A DNA stretch of 64,000 nt from the NCBI RefSeq assembly GCF_036203305.1, contig NZ_CP108131.1, positions 6,200,001 through 6,264,000 of the forward strand, in the 5' to 3' direction. The translations under genes and the position numbers were made by a program. Positions within the stretch are counted from its first letter, which is position 1. Each line of letters opens with the position of its first letter. The notes under the pieces are model-generated. The model had not been told where the DNA came from. It made no database searches and saw only the letters and a program-made list of their open reading frames with translations. Shown here in pieces: positions 37,772 through 45,940 of this stretch. Source of the stretch: Streptomyces sp. NBC_00190. Its GTDB lineage: Bacteria; Actinomycetota; Actinomycetes; Streptomycetales; Streptomycetaceae.

Positions 37772-37911
37772 GGCGGAAGCGTGTCATGTGCCTCTTGGAG
37801 GAGTCCACTACTGTCCACGATCCGGACGAAGTCGTCTCGAATCATGGGATGGCGTGACGGGGGTCACCTGCCGGGGGGCGGGCGCCGCCGCTGCCGGGGG
37901 CTCCGCGCCGC

Positions 37912-37938
37912 GGGGTCCGGGGCAGCGCCCCGGACCCC
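37912..37938 (-). terminator. Strong hairpin after the GNAT gene
   Basis: GGGGTCCGGGGC-AGC-GCCCCGGACCCC, a perfect 12 bp stem with a 3 nt loop, 21 bp past the acetyltransferase stop (37960, minus strand). No T-run, as is common in Streptomyces. It also separates this gene from the cys operon upstream region. Confidence 0.7.
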
Positions 37939-37959
37939 GCCGGGCCGGACTCCGAGGGG

Positions 37960-38523
37960 CTACGCGCCCGGCCAGGGGCCCGGGGTCGGGGTGTCCTGCT
38001 TGGTCTCCGTCTCCGTCATGAAGACCTTGAAGCCGCGGCGGAGGTAGTTGTCCATCGCCGTCGGGCCGTCCTGGCTGCAGGTGTGCAGCCAGACCCGGCG
38101 GGTCGGCTCGCGGTCCGGCCAGCGCTCCGCGAGGTCCCAAGCGCGGGCGATGCCCTCCGACAGCAGGTGCCCGCCGATGCGGCGGCCGCGGAAGTCCGGC
38201 AGCAGCCCGAAGTAGATGATCTCCACCACACCGTCGGCCTGCGGGTCGAACTCGACGTAGCCCGCCGGCGTGCCCCGGTCGTACGCCACCCACGTCTCCA
38301 CGCCCGGCCGTCCCAGCTGCTCCACCCACTGCGCCCGGGTCAGGGACAGCCGGTCCGTCCAGTGGATGTCACCGCCCACCGAGGCGTACAGGAAGCGGCT
38401 GAACTCGGGGGAGGGGACCTCCGCCCGGGCGACGGTGACCTCCGGGCCGGGCCCGGTCGCGGGTATCAGGTCCTCCGGGGAGGTCATCTCCAGGGACCAC
38501 GTGGTGAGGGTGATGGTGCTCAT
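37960..38523 (-). CDS. GNAT-family N-acetyltransferase
   Basis: A 187-residue GCN5-type acetyltransferase. VVEIIYFGLLPDFRGRRIGGHL contains the acetyl-CoA pyrophosphate-binding Q/RxxGxG/A-like loop (RGRRIGG). The downstream WLHTCSQDGPTAMDNYLRRGF is the usual beta-5/helix-4 region. Substrate unknown. It follows the GAF-regulator gene by 13 bp on the same strand, so the two may be co-transcribed. Confidence 0.88.
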   Translation of the reverse strand: MSTITLTTWSLEMTSPEDLIPATGPGPEVTVARAEVPSPEFSRFLYASVGGDIHWTDRLSLTRAQWVEQLGRPGVETWVAYDRGTPAGYVEFDPQADGVVEIIYFGLLPDFRGRRIGGHLLSEGIARAWDLAERWPDREPTRRVWLHTCSQDGPTAMDNYLRRGFKVFMTETETKQDTPTPGPWPGA

Positions 38524-38536
38524 GCCTGCCAGGGAA

Positions 38537-39865
38537 TCACATCCCCCAGCCGCCGCTCGGGGGTCCCCCGGGCCCCGCCCCCGCCCGGCGGCCCCGGATC
38601 ACCGCCGGGGCGGTGGAGTGGGGGAGCAGCGCGGCCGGGTCCTCGGGGCGGATCAGCTCCACCTCCACGTCGTCCGCGAAGCGGTACGGCCGGTGGGTCA
38701 GCACCCCGGCGAGGTTGCGGCGTACGCGGGACATCTCCGCGCGGACCGTCACCGTGCGCGTCGGGTCCCCGAACAGCTCCCCGGACAGCTCGGCCGCCGA
38801 GCGGCCCCGCGGGCTCTCCGCCAGCAGGAACAGCAGCTCCGCGTGGCGCGGGCTCAGCTCCTGCGACCAGCTCCCGGCGGCCCCGTACACCGTCGCCGAC
38901 CAGGAGCCGGACCGGCTGAGGTCGACGACGACCCGGGTCACGCCCGTGCTCGTACGCTCCTGCGCGACCTGCAGCAGCCAGCCGCCGGGCAGCGGCTCCA
39001 CCGCGCAGTCGCCGAGCTGCGGCACCCACACCCGCCCCGGGCCGAAGCCCTTCGGCAGCGGGATGCGCTCCACGCGAGCCAGGCCCGTCACGGCCGCCGT
39101 CCAGCCGTTGGGGTCCACGGCGAGCGCCTGCCCCGGCAGCCGGGCCAGCAGCGGGGCCGCCACCGCCCGCAGCCGCTCCAGTGACTCCAGGTGCCGCACG
39201 CGCAGCTCCCGCTCCGCGAGCCGGGCCACCGAGCTCACCCAGGCCAGGGTCGCCGGGTGCATGGTGGCCAGCGGCCCGCTCACGTCGACCACGCCGAGCA
39301 GCCGGCCGTCCCGCGGGTCCCGTACGGGCGCCCCCGCGCAGGTCCAGTCGTGGTGGCTGGAGACGAAGTGCTCAGCGGAGAACACCTGGACCGGCCGCCG
39401 GGTCACCAGCGCGGTGCCCACCCCGTTCGTGCCGACCACGGCCTCGTCCCAGTCGGCCCCCACCCCGAAGCCGAGCCGGTCCGCCTTGCGCAGGATGGAG
39501 GAGTGGCCCTCCCGCCACAGCAGCCGCCCCTCCGCGTCGGCCACGACCATGATGTGCAGGGCCCCGTCCAGCGCGGGCAGCAGGCCCTCCCGCAGCACCG
39601 GGAGGATCTCCCGCAGCGGCGACTCGTGCCGCCGCTCCTCCGTCTCGGCGGCCGACAGCATCCGCGAGCGCGCGTCCCGGTCCGGGTGCACCCCGCCCGC
39701 CAGCATCCGGCGCCAGGACTCGGCGATCTCCGGCCGCGGCGCGGCCGGAGGGCGGTCCCCGGCCAGCGCGGCCGCCCGTACGCCCTTGAGCAGACGCGCG
39801 GCCTCCCGCGCGTCCATGGCCGAGATGCGGGCCGCATCGACCGTACTGCCGGTGGTGTCGGCCAT
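38537..39865 (-). CDS. GAF-domain transcriptional regulator (AcoR-like without AAA+)
   Basis: A 442-residue protein. The N-terminal half is a GAF sensor with GADWDEAVVGTNGVGTAL and SSHHDWTCAGAPVRDPRDG, the pattern of AcoR/sigma54-activator sensors. The AAA+ domain is absent. The C-terminal third has SPRHAELLFLLAESPRGRSAAE then VTVRAEMSRVRRNLAGVL, a winged-HTH DNA-binding region. The start at 39865 has GGGAGG upstream. Such proteins often control alcohol or aldehyde dehydrogenases; none is adjacent here. Confidence 0.8.
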   Translation of the reverse strand: MADTTGSTVDAARISAMDAREAARLLKGVRAAALAGDRPPAAPRPEIAESWRRMLAGGVHPDRDARSRMLSAAETEERRHESPLREILPVLREGLLPALDGALHIMVVADAEGRLLWREGHSSILRKADRLGFGVGADWDEAVVGTNGVGTALVTRRPVQVFSAEHFVSSHHDWTCAGAPVRDPRDGRLLGVVDVSGPLATMHPATLAWVSSVARLAERELRVRHLESLERLRAVAAPLLARLPGQALAVDPNGWTAAVTGLARVERIPLPKGFGPGRVWVPQLGDCAVEPLPGGWLLQVAQERTSTGVTRVVVDLSRSGSWSATVYGAAGSWSQELSPRHAELLFLLAESPRGRSAAELSGELFGDPTRTVTVRAEMSRVRRNLAGVLTHRPYRFADDVEVELIRPEDPAALLPHSTAPAVIRGRRAGAGPGGPPSGGWGM

Positions 39866-39926
39866 CGGAACCTCCCCGTGCGAACAGGACGTACGACGGA
39901 AGCCGCCGGGCGGCTGCCGACTCAAA

Positions 39927-39946
39927 GGTTGCAACGGTATGCAACC
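39927..39946. promoter_or_regulatory. Inverted repeat upstream of the GAF regulator
   Basis: GGTTGCA-ACGGTA-TGCAACC, a perfect 7 bp repeat with a 6 bp spacer, 62 bp before the regulator start. Likely an autoregulatory operator. The rest of the 271 bp gap to 40136 holds nothing recognisable. Confidence 0.45.
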
Positions 39947-40136
39947 CTCGCCAAGTCCCGGCCGCCCGACCGAAACTGTCCGGACGTCGCTGTGCGGCGT
40001 GACAGCTCCTCCTCGGGGCTTCTCGGGTCAGGGGTGGTGCCGAGTCGGCGCGGCGCCATCCCTGATCCCGGTCACGGGCCCGGATCCCGGCTGGGATCGG
40101 TCTGGGGACCGCAGGGGTGCCCGGCGGCCCCCGTCC

Positions 40137-41780
40137 CTAGCCCGCGATCCGCGCCCGTTCCACGACCGTCCGCAGGTCCAGGCTGTGCGGCAGCGTGCCG
40201 AAGGCCGCACCCCAGTCGCCGCCCAGGCGCGAGGCGCAGAACGCGTCCGCCACCTCGGGCGGGGCCCACCGGACCAGCAGCGACCCCTGCAGTACCAGGG
40301 CCATGCGCTCCACCACGCGGCGGGCCCGGGCCTCGATGCCGTCCAGGTCGGCGAGGTCCGTCAGCAGGTCCTTGATGGCCGAATCGAGCCGGTGGTCCGC
40401 ACCCCGCGCCAGCCCGACTTCCTGGAGGAACGCGTTCAGCGCCTGCGGCTCCCGCTGGAGGGCGCGGAGCACGTCCAGGGCCTGGACGTTGCCCGAGCCC
40501 TCCCAGATGGAGTTCAGCGGCGATTCGCGCAGCAGTCTCGGCAGCCCGGACTCCTCGACGTAGCCGTTGCCGCCCAGACACTCCAGGGCCTCTGCCACCA
40601 TCGGCGTACAGCGCTTGGTCACCCAGTACTTGGCGGCCGGCACGGCCAGGCGCAGGAAGGCCCGCTCCTGCTCGGTCCCGGCGTCGTAGGCGGCCGCGAG
40701 CCGCAGGGTCAGGGTGGTGGCCGCCTCCGACTCCAGGGCCAGGTCAGCGAGGACGTTGCGCATCAGAGGCTGGTCGATGAGCGGCGCTCCGAAAGCAGAG
40801 CGGTGCTCCGCGTGGTGCACGGCCTGCGTCAGCGCCTGCCGCATCAGCGAGGCCGATCCGATGACACAGTCCAGCCGGGTCGCCGCGACCATCTCGATGA
40901 TGGTCCGCACCCCCCGGCCCTCCTCGCCCACCCGCCGCGCCCACGTCCCGTCGAACTCCACCTCGCTCGACGCGTTCGACCTGTTCCCCAGCTTGTCCTT
41001 GAGCCGCTGGATGGCGAAGACGTTGCGCGTGCCGTCCGGCAGCACCCGGGGCACCAGGAAGCAGGTCAGTCCTCCGGGCGCCTGCGCCAGCACCAGGAAG
41101 CCGTCGCACATAGGCGCAGAACAGAACCACTTGTGCCCGGTCAGCAGGTACTCGCCCGACGCGTCCAGCGGCACCGCGGCCGTCGTGTTCGCCCGTACGT
41201 CGCTGCCGCCCTGCTTCTCCGTCATCCCCATGCCGAAGAGCACACCGGCCTTCTCGGCGGCCGGCCGCAGCCCCTCCTCGTACACGTGCGAGGTCAGCCG
41301 CGGCTCCCACTCGGCGGCGAGCGAGGGATCGGTCCGCAGCGCCGGTACGGCCGCGTGCGTCATCGAGACCGGGCAGCCGTGCCCCGCCTCGGCCTGCGAC
41401 CACACGAAGAACCCGGCGGCGCGGCGCAGATGCCCGGCCGGGCGCCCCCAGGCGTCGGTGAGCCCGGAGGTCACCGCCTTCCCGAGCAGCCGGTGCCAGG
41501 CCGGGTGGAACTCCACCTCGTCGATCCGGTTCCCGTACCGGTCGTGCGTCCGCAGCTTCGGCGGGTTCTCGTTCGCCTGCGCACCCCATTCCTGGGCCTG
41601 CGCGGAGCCCGCCGAGCGCCCGAGGAGGGTGAGCTCCTCCTGGACCTCACCGAGGAGTCCGGGGTCCGCGGAGGCCAGATGACGCTCCACGCCCTCGGTG
41701 AGGGCCCGGTCGCCCCCGTAGACATCGTGGCCCACGAGGGGCGGAGCCTGATTGCTGACTGTGTGGGTGGTGGCTGCCAT
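40137..41780 (-). CDS. AidB-like acyl-CoA dehydrogenase
   Basis: A 547-residue flavoprotein. Acyl-CoA dehydrogenase signatures are FGMGMTEKQGGSDVRANTT (FAD-binding) and PLNSIWEGSGNVQALDVLR, the second being typical of AidB-type enzymes. Length and the N-terminal extension also match AidB (about 540 residues), which in E. coli is part of the alkylation response. The start MAATTHTV at 41780 fits leaderless expression from the shared promoter; a reading 13 codons longer would run through that promoter. Divergent from the BrkB-family gene, 17 bp away. Confidence 0.87.
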   Translation of the reverse strand: MAATTHTVSNQAPPLVGHDVYGGDRALTEGVERHLASADPGLLGEVQEELTLLGRSAGSAQAQEWGAQANENPPKLRTHDRYGNRIDEVEFHPAWHRLLGKAVTSGLTDAWGRPAGHLRRAAGFFVWSQAEAGHGCPVSMTHAAVPALRTDPSLAAEWEPRLTSHVYEEGLRPAAEKAGVLFGMGMTEKQGGSDVRANTTAAVPLDASGEYLLTGHKWFCSAPMCDGFLVLAQAPGGLTCFLVPRVLPDGTRNVFAIQRLKDKLGNRSNASSEVEFDGTWARRVGEEGRGVRTIIEMVAATRLDCVIGSASLMRQALTQAVHHAEHRSAFGAPLIDQPLMRNVLADLALESEAATTLTLRLAAAYDAGTEQERAFLRLAVPAAKYWVTKRCTPMVAEALECLGGNGYVEESGLPRLLRESPLNSIWEGSGNVQALDVLRALQREPQALNAFLQEVGLARGADHRLDSAIKDLLTDLADLDGIEARARRVVERMALVLQGSLLVRWAPPEVADAFCASRLGGDWGAAFGTLPHSLDLRTVVERARIAG

Positions 41781-41797
41781 GCGGATACCGTAAGGAC
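41781..41797. promoter_or_regulatory. Symmetric divergent leaderless promoter
   Basis: The whole 17 bp between two start codons is GCGGATACCGTAAGGAC. Rightward TACCGT is followed by 6 nt then GTG 41798; leftward TACGGT is followed by 6 nt then ATG 41780. Both spacings are what leaderless Streptomyces promoters show, and the two -10 hexamers overlap in five of six bases. Confidence 0.5.
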
Positions 41798-42922
41798 GTG
41801 CAGCCAGCAAAAGAAACACCCCAGCGGATCCTCGGACGCCATGGACGGCTCCACCGGGCCCGCGCCCTCTACCGCAACGTCTCGAAGCGGAAGATGGGCT
41901 GGCTGCTGCTGAAGGACACCGTCAACTCGTGCATCGAGTACCGGATCCTCGGGCTCGCCGCCGAGGCGGCCTTCTTCACGCTGCTCTCGCTGCCCCCGCT
42001 CTTCCTCGGCCTGCTCGGCCTCCTCGGCTACGTGGACGGCTGGACGGACACCCGCACCGTCGAGAGCATCGAGGAGAACATCCTGCGGGCGGTCGGCACC
42101 GTCCTGTCCGACCGGGGCGTCAACGACATCGCCAGACCGCTGCTCGACGACGTCACCGGACGCGGCCGTCCCGACCTCATCTCGCTCGGCTTCGCCTTCG
42201 CCCTGTGGTCGGGCTCGCGCGCCGTCAACGTCTTCATCGACACCATCACCGTGATGTACGGGCTCGACGGACAGCGAGGCATCGTCAAGACCAGGCTGCT
42301 GGCCTTCCTGCTGTACGTCATCGCGCTGCTGATCGGCGCGATCGTGCTGCCGCTGATGGTGGTCGGACCCGACGCGGTGGTCCGGCTGGTGCCCTGGGGC
42401 ACCGAGGTGATCGCCATCCTGTACTGGCCGACGGTGACCCTGCTGTCGATCGCCTTCCTGACGACGCTCTACCACGTGTCGGTACCGGTGCGCTCGCCCT
42501 GGATCGAGGACGTGCCGGGCGCGCTGGTCGCCCTGGCCATGTGGGTGCTCGGCTCGTTCCTGCTGCGGATCTACCTGACCAACACCGTGGAGGGGCCGAC
42601 GATCTACGGATCACTGGCGGCGCCGGTGGCGGTGCTGCTGTGGATCGGCATCTCGGCCTTCGCGGTCCTCGTCGGCGCGGCCGTCAACGCGGCGATCGAC
42701 CGGGTCTGGCCCTCGGTGGCCACGGCGGCGGCGCGCGAGGCGAACGAGCGGGCGCGCGAGGCGCAGGCCGCCGAACTGATCGCACGGGCCGCGGCCTGGC
42801 GGGCGATGGCGGAGGGCGAGTCGGAGGACGACGAGGACGAGGGGATGCCGTCCGAGTTCCCGGAGCGGTGGTCGAAGTTCCTGCCGCCGGAGGACTACTC
42901 GTCGCGGCTGCGCAAGCACTGA
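41798..42922 (+). CDS. YihY/BrkB-family membrane protein
   Basis: A 374-residue inner-membrane protein. AAEAAFFTLLSLPPLFLGLLG is the family first helix, and LISLGFAFALWSGSRAVNVF then later ITLPLMVV-like helices give six segments. The C-terminal tail is charged, with an acidic run DDEDEGMP. Historically annotated as ribonuclease BN by mistake; the actual role is unknown. It starts at GTG 41798 within the divergent 17 bp promoter region, and a hairpin at 42927 follows it. Confidence 0.88.
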   Translation: MQPAKETPQRILGRHGRLHRARALYRNVSKRKMGWLLLKDTVNSCIEYRILGLAAEAAFFTLLSLPPLFLGLLGLLGYVDGWTDTRTVESIEENILRAVGTVLSDRGVNDIARPLLDDVTGRGRPDLISLGFAFALWSGSRAVNVFIDTITVMYGLDGQRGIVKTRLLAFLLYVIALLIGAIVLPLMVVGPDAVVRLVPWGTEVIAILYWPTVTLLSIAFLTTLYHVSVPVRSPWIEDVPGALVALAMWVLGSFLLRIYLTNTVEGPTIYGSLAAPVAVLLWIGISAFAVLVGAAVNAAIDRVWPSVATAAAREANERAREAQAAELIARAAAWRAMAEGESEDDEDEGMPSEFPERWSKFLPPEDYSSRLRKH

Positions 42923-42926
42923 CGGC

Positions 42927-42952
42927 CCTCCCGCACGGCGGGGTGCGGGAGG
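42927..42952 (+). terminator. Hairpin terminator after the BrkB-family gene
   Basis: CCTCCCGCAC / GTGCGGGAGG, 10 bp stem with a 6 nt loop, starting 5 bp after the stop. A second hairpin, GGCCCCGGG-TGCG-CCCGGGGCC, follows at 42959-42980. Confidence 0.7.
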
Positions 42953-42971
42953 AGCCGCGGCCCCGGGTGCG

Positions 42972-43009
42972 CCCGGGGCCGTACGCGGAGCCCGGGGCCG
43001 TACGCGGAG
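42972..43009. repeat. Two tandem 19 bp direct repeats
   Basis: CCCGGGGCCGTACGCGGAG occurs twice head to tail, the first copy sharing its start with the right arm of the second hairpin. Probably a slippage duplication in the gap between the BrkB-family and VOC genes. Confidence 0.6.
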
Positions 43010-43014
43010 ACGGT

Positions 43015-43425
43015 CTACGCCGCGGGCTCCGACGGGGCGAAGAGCGAGACCTCGCAGCCGTCCGGGTCGAGGACCACGGCGTAGCGCTGGCCCCAGAAGG
43101 CGTCCCAGGGCTTCAGATGCCCGGTGTACCCCGCATCGGTCAGCTCGGCGTACACCGCGTCCACCCCGGCGGGGGAGTCGCACAGGAAGGCGAGCCCCGC
43201 GCGGCTGTCGCCGGAGGGCCGGGTCCAGGACGGGTTGAAGGAGCGGATGGTCGCCTCCGTGTCCCACCCCATCCGCAGCCCCCCGGGCAGGGCGGCTTCG
43301 ACGTGCGGCTGGTCATCGGCGCCGGCCGGGATGTCCAGCCCGAGGCGCCGGTAGAAGGCGAGCGAGGCGGCCATGTCGGAGACGACCAGGCCGATCATGT
43401 CGAGTCGTGGAGTCAGTCGAGTCAT
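43015..43425 (-). CDS. VOC (glyoxalase/bleomycin-resistance fold) protein
   Basis: A 136-residue protein with two beta-alpha-beta-beta-beta units. It opens RLDMIGLVVSDMAASLAFYRRLG, typical VOC, and ends YAVVLDPDGCEVSLFAPSE, where the metal-site Glu normally lies. Metal-dependent chemistry or small-molecule binding is expected; the substrate is unknown. Single gene with hairpins on its downstream side. Confidence 0.88.
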   Translation of the reverse strand: MTRLTPRLDMIGLVVSDMAASLAFYRRLGLDIPAGADDQPHVEAALPGGLRMGWDTEATIRSFNPSWTRPSGDSRAGLAFLCDSPAGVDAVYAELTDAGYTGHLKPWDAFWGQRYAVVLDPDGCEVSLFAPSEPAA

Positions 43426-43449
43426 ACGCGCAGGCTAGGCCCTCAGCCC

Positions 43450-43845
43450 TCAGCCCTGCCGCCGCACGGCCACTGCCGCGCACGCCAGCGCGAGGGGCAG
43501 CTCGGCGCCCGCCGCGAGCAGCAGCGCGATGCCCTGCTGGCCGGTCCCGAGCGAGGTGGTGACGTCGAACCAGGCGTCCATCGCCAGCAGCGCGGCGGTC
43601 GCCGCCGCCACCGCCGACGCCCGGGGATCCCCCCGCCGCAGCAGCACGCCGGTCCCGGTCAGCCCGGCGGCCAGCATCACGTCCAGGCCGATCCACGCGG
43701 TGGCCCAGTTCGGGACCTCGGCCGTCTGCGGCAGGGTCTTCGCCAGCACCAGCATCCACGGCACCAGCGCCACCCCCGCTCCGGTGAACAGGGCGGCCGT
43801 ACGAGGGGTGCGCCAGGCGCGGGCCTGCGGGGCGACAAGTGCCAT
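43450..43845 (-). CDS. Small four-helix membrane protein
   Basis: A 131-residue hydrophobic protein with about four membrane segments (AALFTGAGVALVPWMLVLAK, then a WIGLDVMLAAGLTGTGVLL region, AVAAATAALLAMDAWF, and IALLLAAGAELPLALACAAV). The short charged loop RRGDPRA is probably cytoplasmic. The spacing and AMDAWFD motif resemble small uncharacterised Streptomyces membrane proteins. It lies 24 bp upstream of the VOC gene and may share its transcript. Function unknown. Confidence 0.75.
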   Translation of the reverse strand: MALVAPQARAWRTPRTAALFTGAGVALVPWMLVLAKTLPQTAEVPNWATAWIGLDVMLAAGLTGTGVLLRRGDPRASAVAAATAALLAMDAWFDVTTSLGTGQQGIALLLAAGAELPLALACAAVAVRRQG

Positions 43846-44009
43846 GGCGGCGGGTCTCCTTCCGGCCCGGCGGTCCGTCCCCCGGGCACACCACCACCCT
43901 CGTCGGCCGGGCCGCGGAGATCACTCACACCACTGTCCGAAGCCGGGGTGGTGCCAGGTACACCCCCGGGCGGGCACCAGCGTGATGGCATGCTCCTGAC
44001 CAGGACGAT

Positions 44010-44015
44010 TACCGT
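44010..44015 (+). promoter_or_regulatory. Possible leaderless -10 of the histidine kinase gene
   Basis: TACCGT, with 6 nt to the ATG at 44022 and no clear ribosome site. Identical in sequence and spacing to the rightward element at 41786. Confidence 0.4.
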
Positions 44016-44021
44016 ACGGAC

Positions 44022-45296
44022 ATGGCAACTCCCGGCGCGCCGACGCGTACCTACACCTGGATCGCGGCGCACGCGCCGTGGTCGGCGTGGGCCCGGCGCA
44101 ACACGACCTTCACGGTGGCCGCGATCCCGCCGGCCCTGCCCGCCCTCCTCGGCCTCACGTACGCGGCCCTCGCGCCCGGCCGGAGCCCCATCCCGCTGCT
44201 CCTGGTACTGGTCCTCTGCCCGCTGCTCACCACGCTCCAACGCAGCCGCTTCTGGGCGCTGCTCGGCCTCGACGTGCCGGAGGTCGTGCGGGAGCGGAGC
44301 TGGTGGACCCCGCGCGGGCTGGCCGAACGACTGCGCTCGGAGGCCACCTGGCGGCAGTACGGCTACCACCTCCTGGTCAGCCCGATCGCCGCCGCCGCCG
44401 GGGCGCTGGTGGTCCTCGCCTGGGTCTGCGGCGCGGCCGGCGCGTGCGTCTACGCCTGGTGCTGGATCCTGCCGGCGGACACCCGTACCCCCGGCTGGAC
44501 CGGCGACTACGACGTCGTCACCGTGGCCGGCGTCCTGCTGCTGCTCTCCGCGCCCTGGGCGGCCGCCCTCGTGGCCCGCCTGGACGCATCCGCGGCGGCC
44601 GCCCTCCTCGGCCCGAACCGGTCCCGGGAACTGGAGCGGCGGGTCGAGGACCTCGCGGAGAGCCGGGCCGGCGTCCTGGACGCGGCCGACCTCGAACGCC
44701 GCCGCATCGAGCGGGACTTGCACGACGGCGCCCAGCAGCGGCTGGTCGCCCTCGCCATGAACCTGGGCATCGCCCGCGCCACCCTCACCGACCTGCCGCC
44801 CGAGGCGAAGGCCGTCATCGACGAGGCCCACCGCGAGGCGAAGGAGGCCATCGAGGAGCTCAGCAGCCTGGTGCGGGGCCTGCATCCGGCCGTGCTGGAG
44901 GACCGCGGGCTCGACGCGGCGCTCTCCGGGATCGCCGCCCGCGCCCCCTTCCATGTCGAACTGACCGTGGACATCGGGACCCGGCCGGGCGCAACCATCG
45001 AGGCCGTCGCCTACTTCGTGGTCTCCGAGACCCTGGCCAACGTGGCCAAGCATGCCCGGGCCGACCGGTGTTCGGTCCGGGTCGTACGCGACCCCGCGCC
45101 GGGCGGGGCCGGCCGCCGGGAGGACCTGCTGCGCGTCACCGTCACCGACGACGGGGTGGGCGGAGCCGACCCGGCGGGCGGCACCGGCCTGGTCGGCCTG
45201 CGCAAACGCGTAGGGTCGGTCGACGGAACCATCATGATCGACAGCCCCCTCGGGGGCCCGACCGTCATCACCGTGGAGCTGCCGTGCGCGCTGTGA
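44022..45296 (+). CDS. NarL-type sensor histidine kinase
   Basis: A 424-residue membrane kinase. About four helices lie in residues 30-190 with little extracellular sequence, so sensing is probably within or near the membrane. The phosphorylated His is in the HisKA_3 block ERRRIERDLHDGAQQRLVAL. The ATPase N box is VSETLANVAKHA and the G boxes are DDGVGGADPAGGTGLVGLRKRV. It pairs with the response regulator that overlaps its 3' end by 13 nt. Confidence 0.93.
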   Translation: MATPGAPTRTYTWIAAHAPWSAWARRNTTFTVAAIPPALPALLGLTYAALAPGRSPIPLLLVLVLCPLLTTLQRSRFWALLGLDVPEVVRERSWWTPRGLAERLRSEATWRQYGYHLLVSPIAAAAGALVVLAWVCGAAGACVYAWCWILPADTRTPGWTGDYDVVTVAGVLLLLSAPWAAALVARLDASAAAALLGPNRSRELERRVEDLAESRAGVLDAADLERRRIERDLHDGAQQRLVALAMNLGIARATLTDLPPEAKAVIDEAHREAKEAIEELSSLVRGLHPAVLEDRGLDAALSGIAARAPFHVELTVDIGTRPGATIEAVAYFVVSETLANVAKHARADRCSVRVVRDPAPGGAGRREDLLRVTVTDDGVGGADPAGGTGLVGLRKRVGSVDGTIMIDSPLGGPTVITVELPCAL

Positions 45297-45940
45297 TCGC
45301 CGAGGACTCCGTCCTGCTGCGCATAGGACTCGTCAAAGTCCTCGAAATGGCCGGATTCGAGGTGGCCGCCGAGACCGGCGACGCCGAGGGTCTGCTCGCC
45401 GCCGTCGACGAACACCGCCCGGACCTCGCGCTCGTCGACGTACGGATGCCACCCGGCTTCACCGACGAGGGAGTCCGGGCCGCCCTGATGATCCGCCGGC
45501 AGAGCCCCGGTACCGCCGTGCTGCTGCTCTCCCAGTACGTGGAGGAGCGGTACGCCGCCGACCTGCTGGCCGCCCAGAGCGGCTCCGGCATCGGCTACCT
45601 GCTCAAGCAACGGGTCGCGGACGTCGAGGAGTTCATCGACGCGCTGCGGCGCGTGGCCTCCGGCGGCACGGCGCTCGACCCGCAGGTCGTCGCCCAGCTC
45701 CTGCTGCGCCGGGGCGGCGGACCGGACCCGCTGGAGCGCCTCACCCCGCGCGAGCGCGAGGTGCTGGCCCTGATGGCGGAGGGCCGCTCCAACGCCGGGA
45801 TCGCGGCCGAACTCGTCGTGAGCGAGAGCGCGGTGGCCAAGCACATCAACAACATCTTCGCCAAGCTCGACCTGCCCCCGGCCGACGGCGACCACCGCCG
45901 GGTCCTCGCGGTCCTGCGCTTCCTGGACGGTACGCCGTGA
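45284..45940 (+). CDS. LuxR/NarL-type response regulator
   Basis: A 218-residue regulator. The receiver domain has AVIAEDSVLLRIGL (acidic pair), LALVDVRMPP with the phospho-acceptor Asp, and a GYLLKQR Lys. The C-terminal HTH is LTPREREVLALMAEGRSNAGIA. The start is GTG at 45284 inside the kinase gene; GTG three codons later is an alternative. Partner of the upstream kinase; its likely target includes the next gene, which overlaps by 4 nt. Confidence 0.93.
   Translation: MRAVIAEDSVLLRIGLVKVLEMAGFEVAAETGDAEGLLAAVDEHRPDLALVDVRMPPGFTDEGVRAALMIRRQSPGTAVLLLSQYVEERYAADLLAAQSGSGIGYLLKQRVADVEEFIDALRRVASGGTALDPQVVAQLLLRRGGGPDPLERLTPREREVLALMAEGRSNAGIAAELVVSESAVAKHINNIFAKLDLPPADGDHRRVLAVLRFLDGTP

Noticed and set aside
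38613..41912. 1,099-codon plus-strand frame
   Set aside because: An uninterrupted frame caused by GC skew over three minus-strand genes (GAF regulator, gap, acyl-CoA dehydrogenase); no domain or ribosome site.
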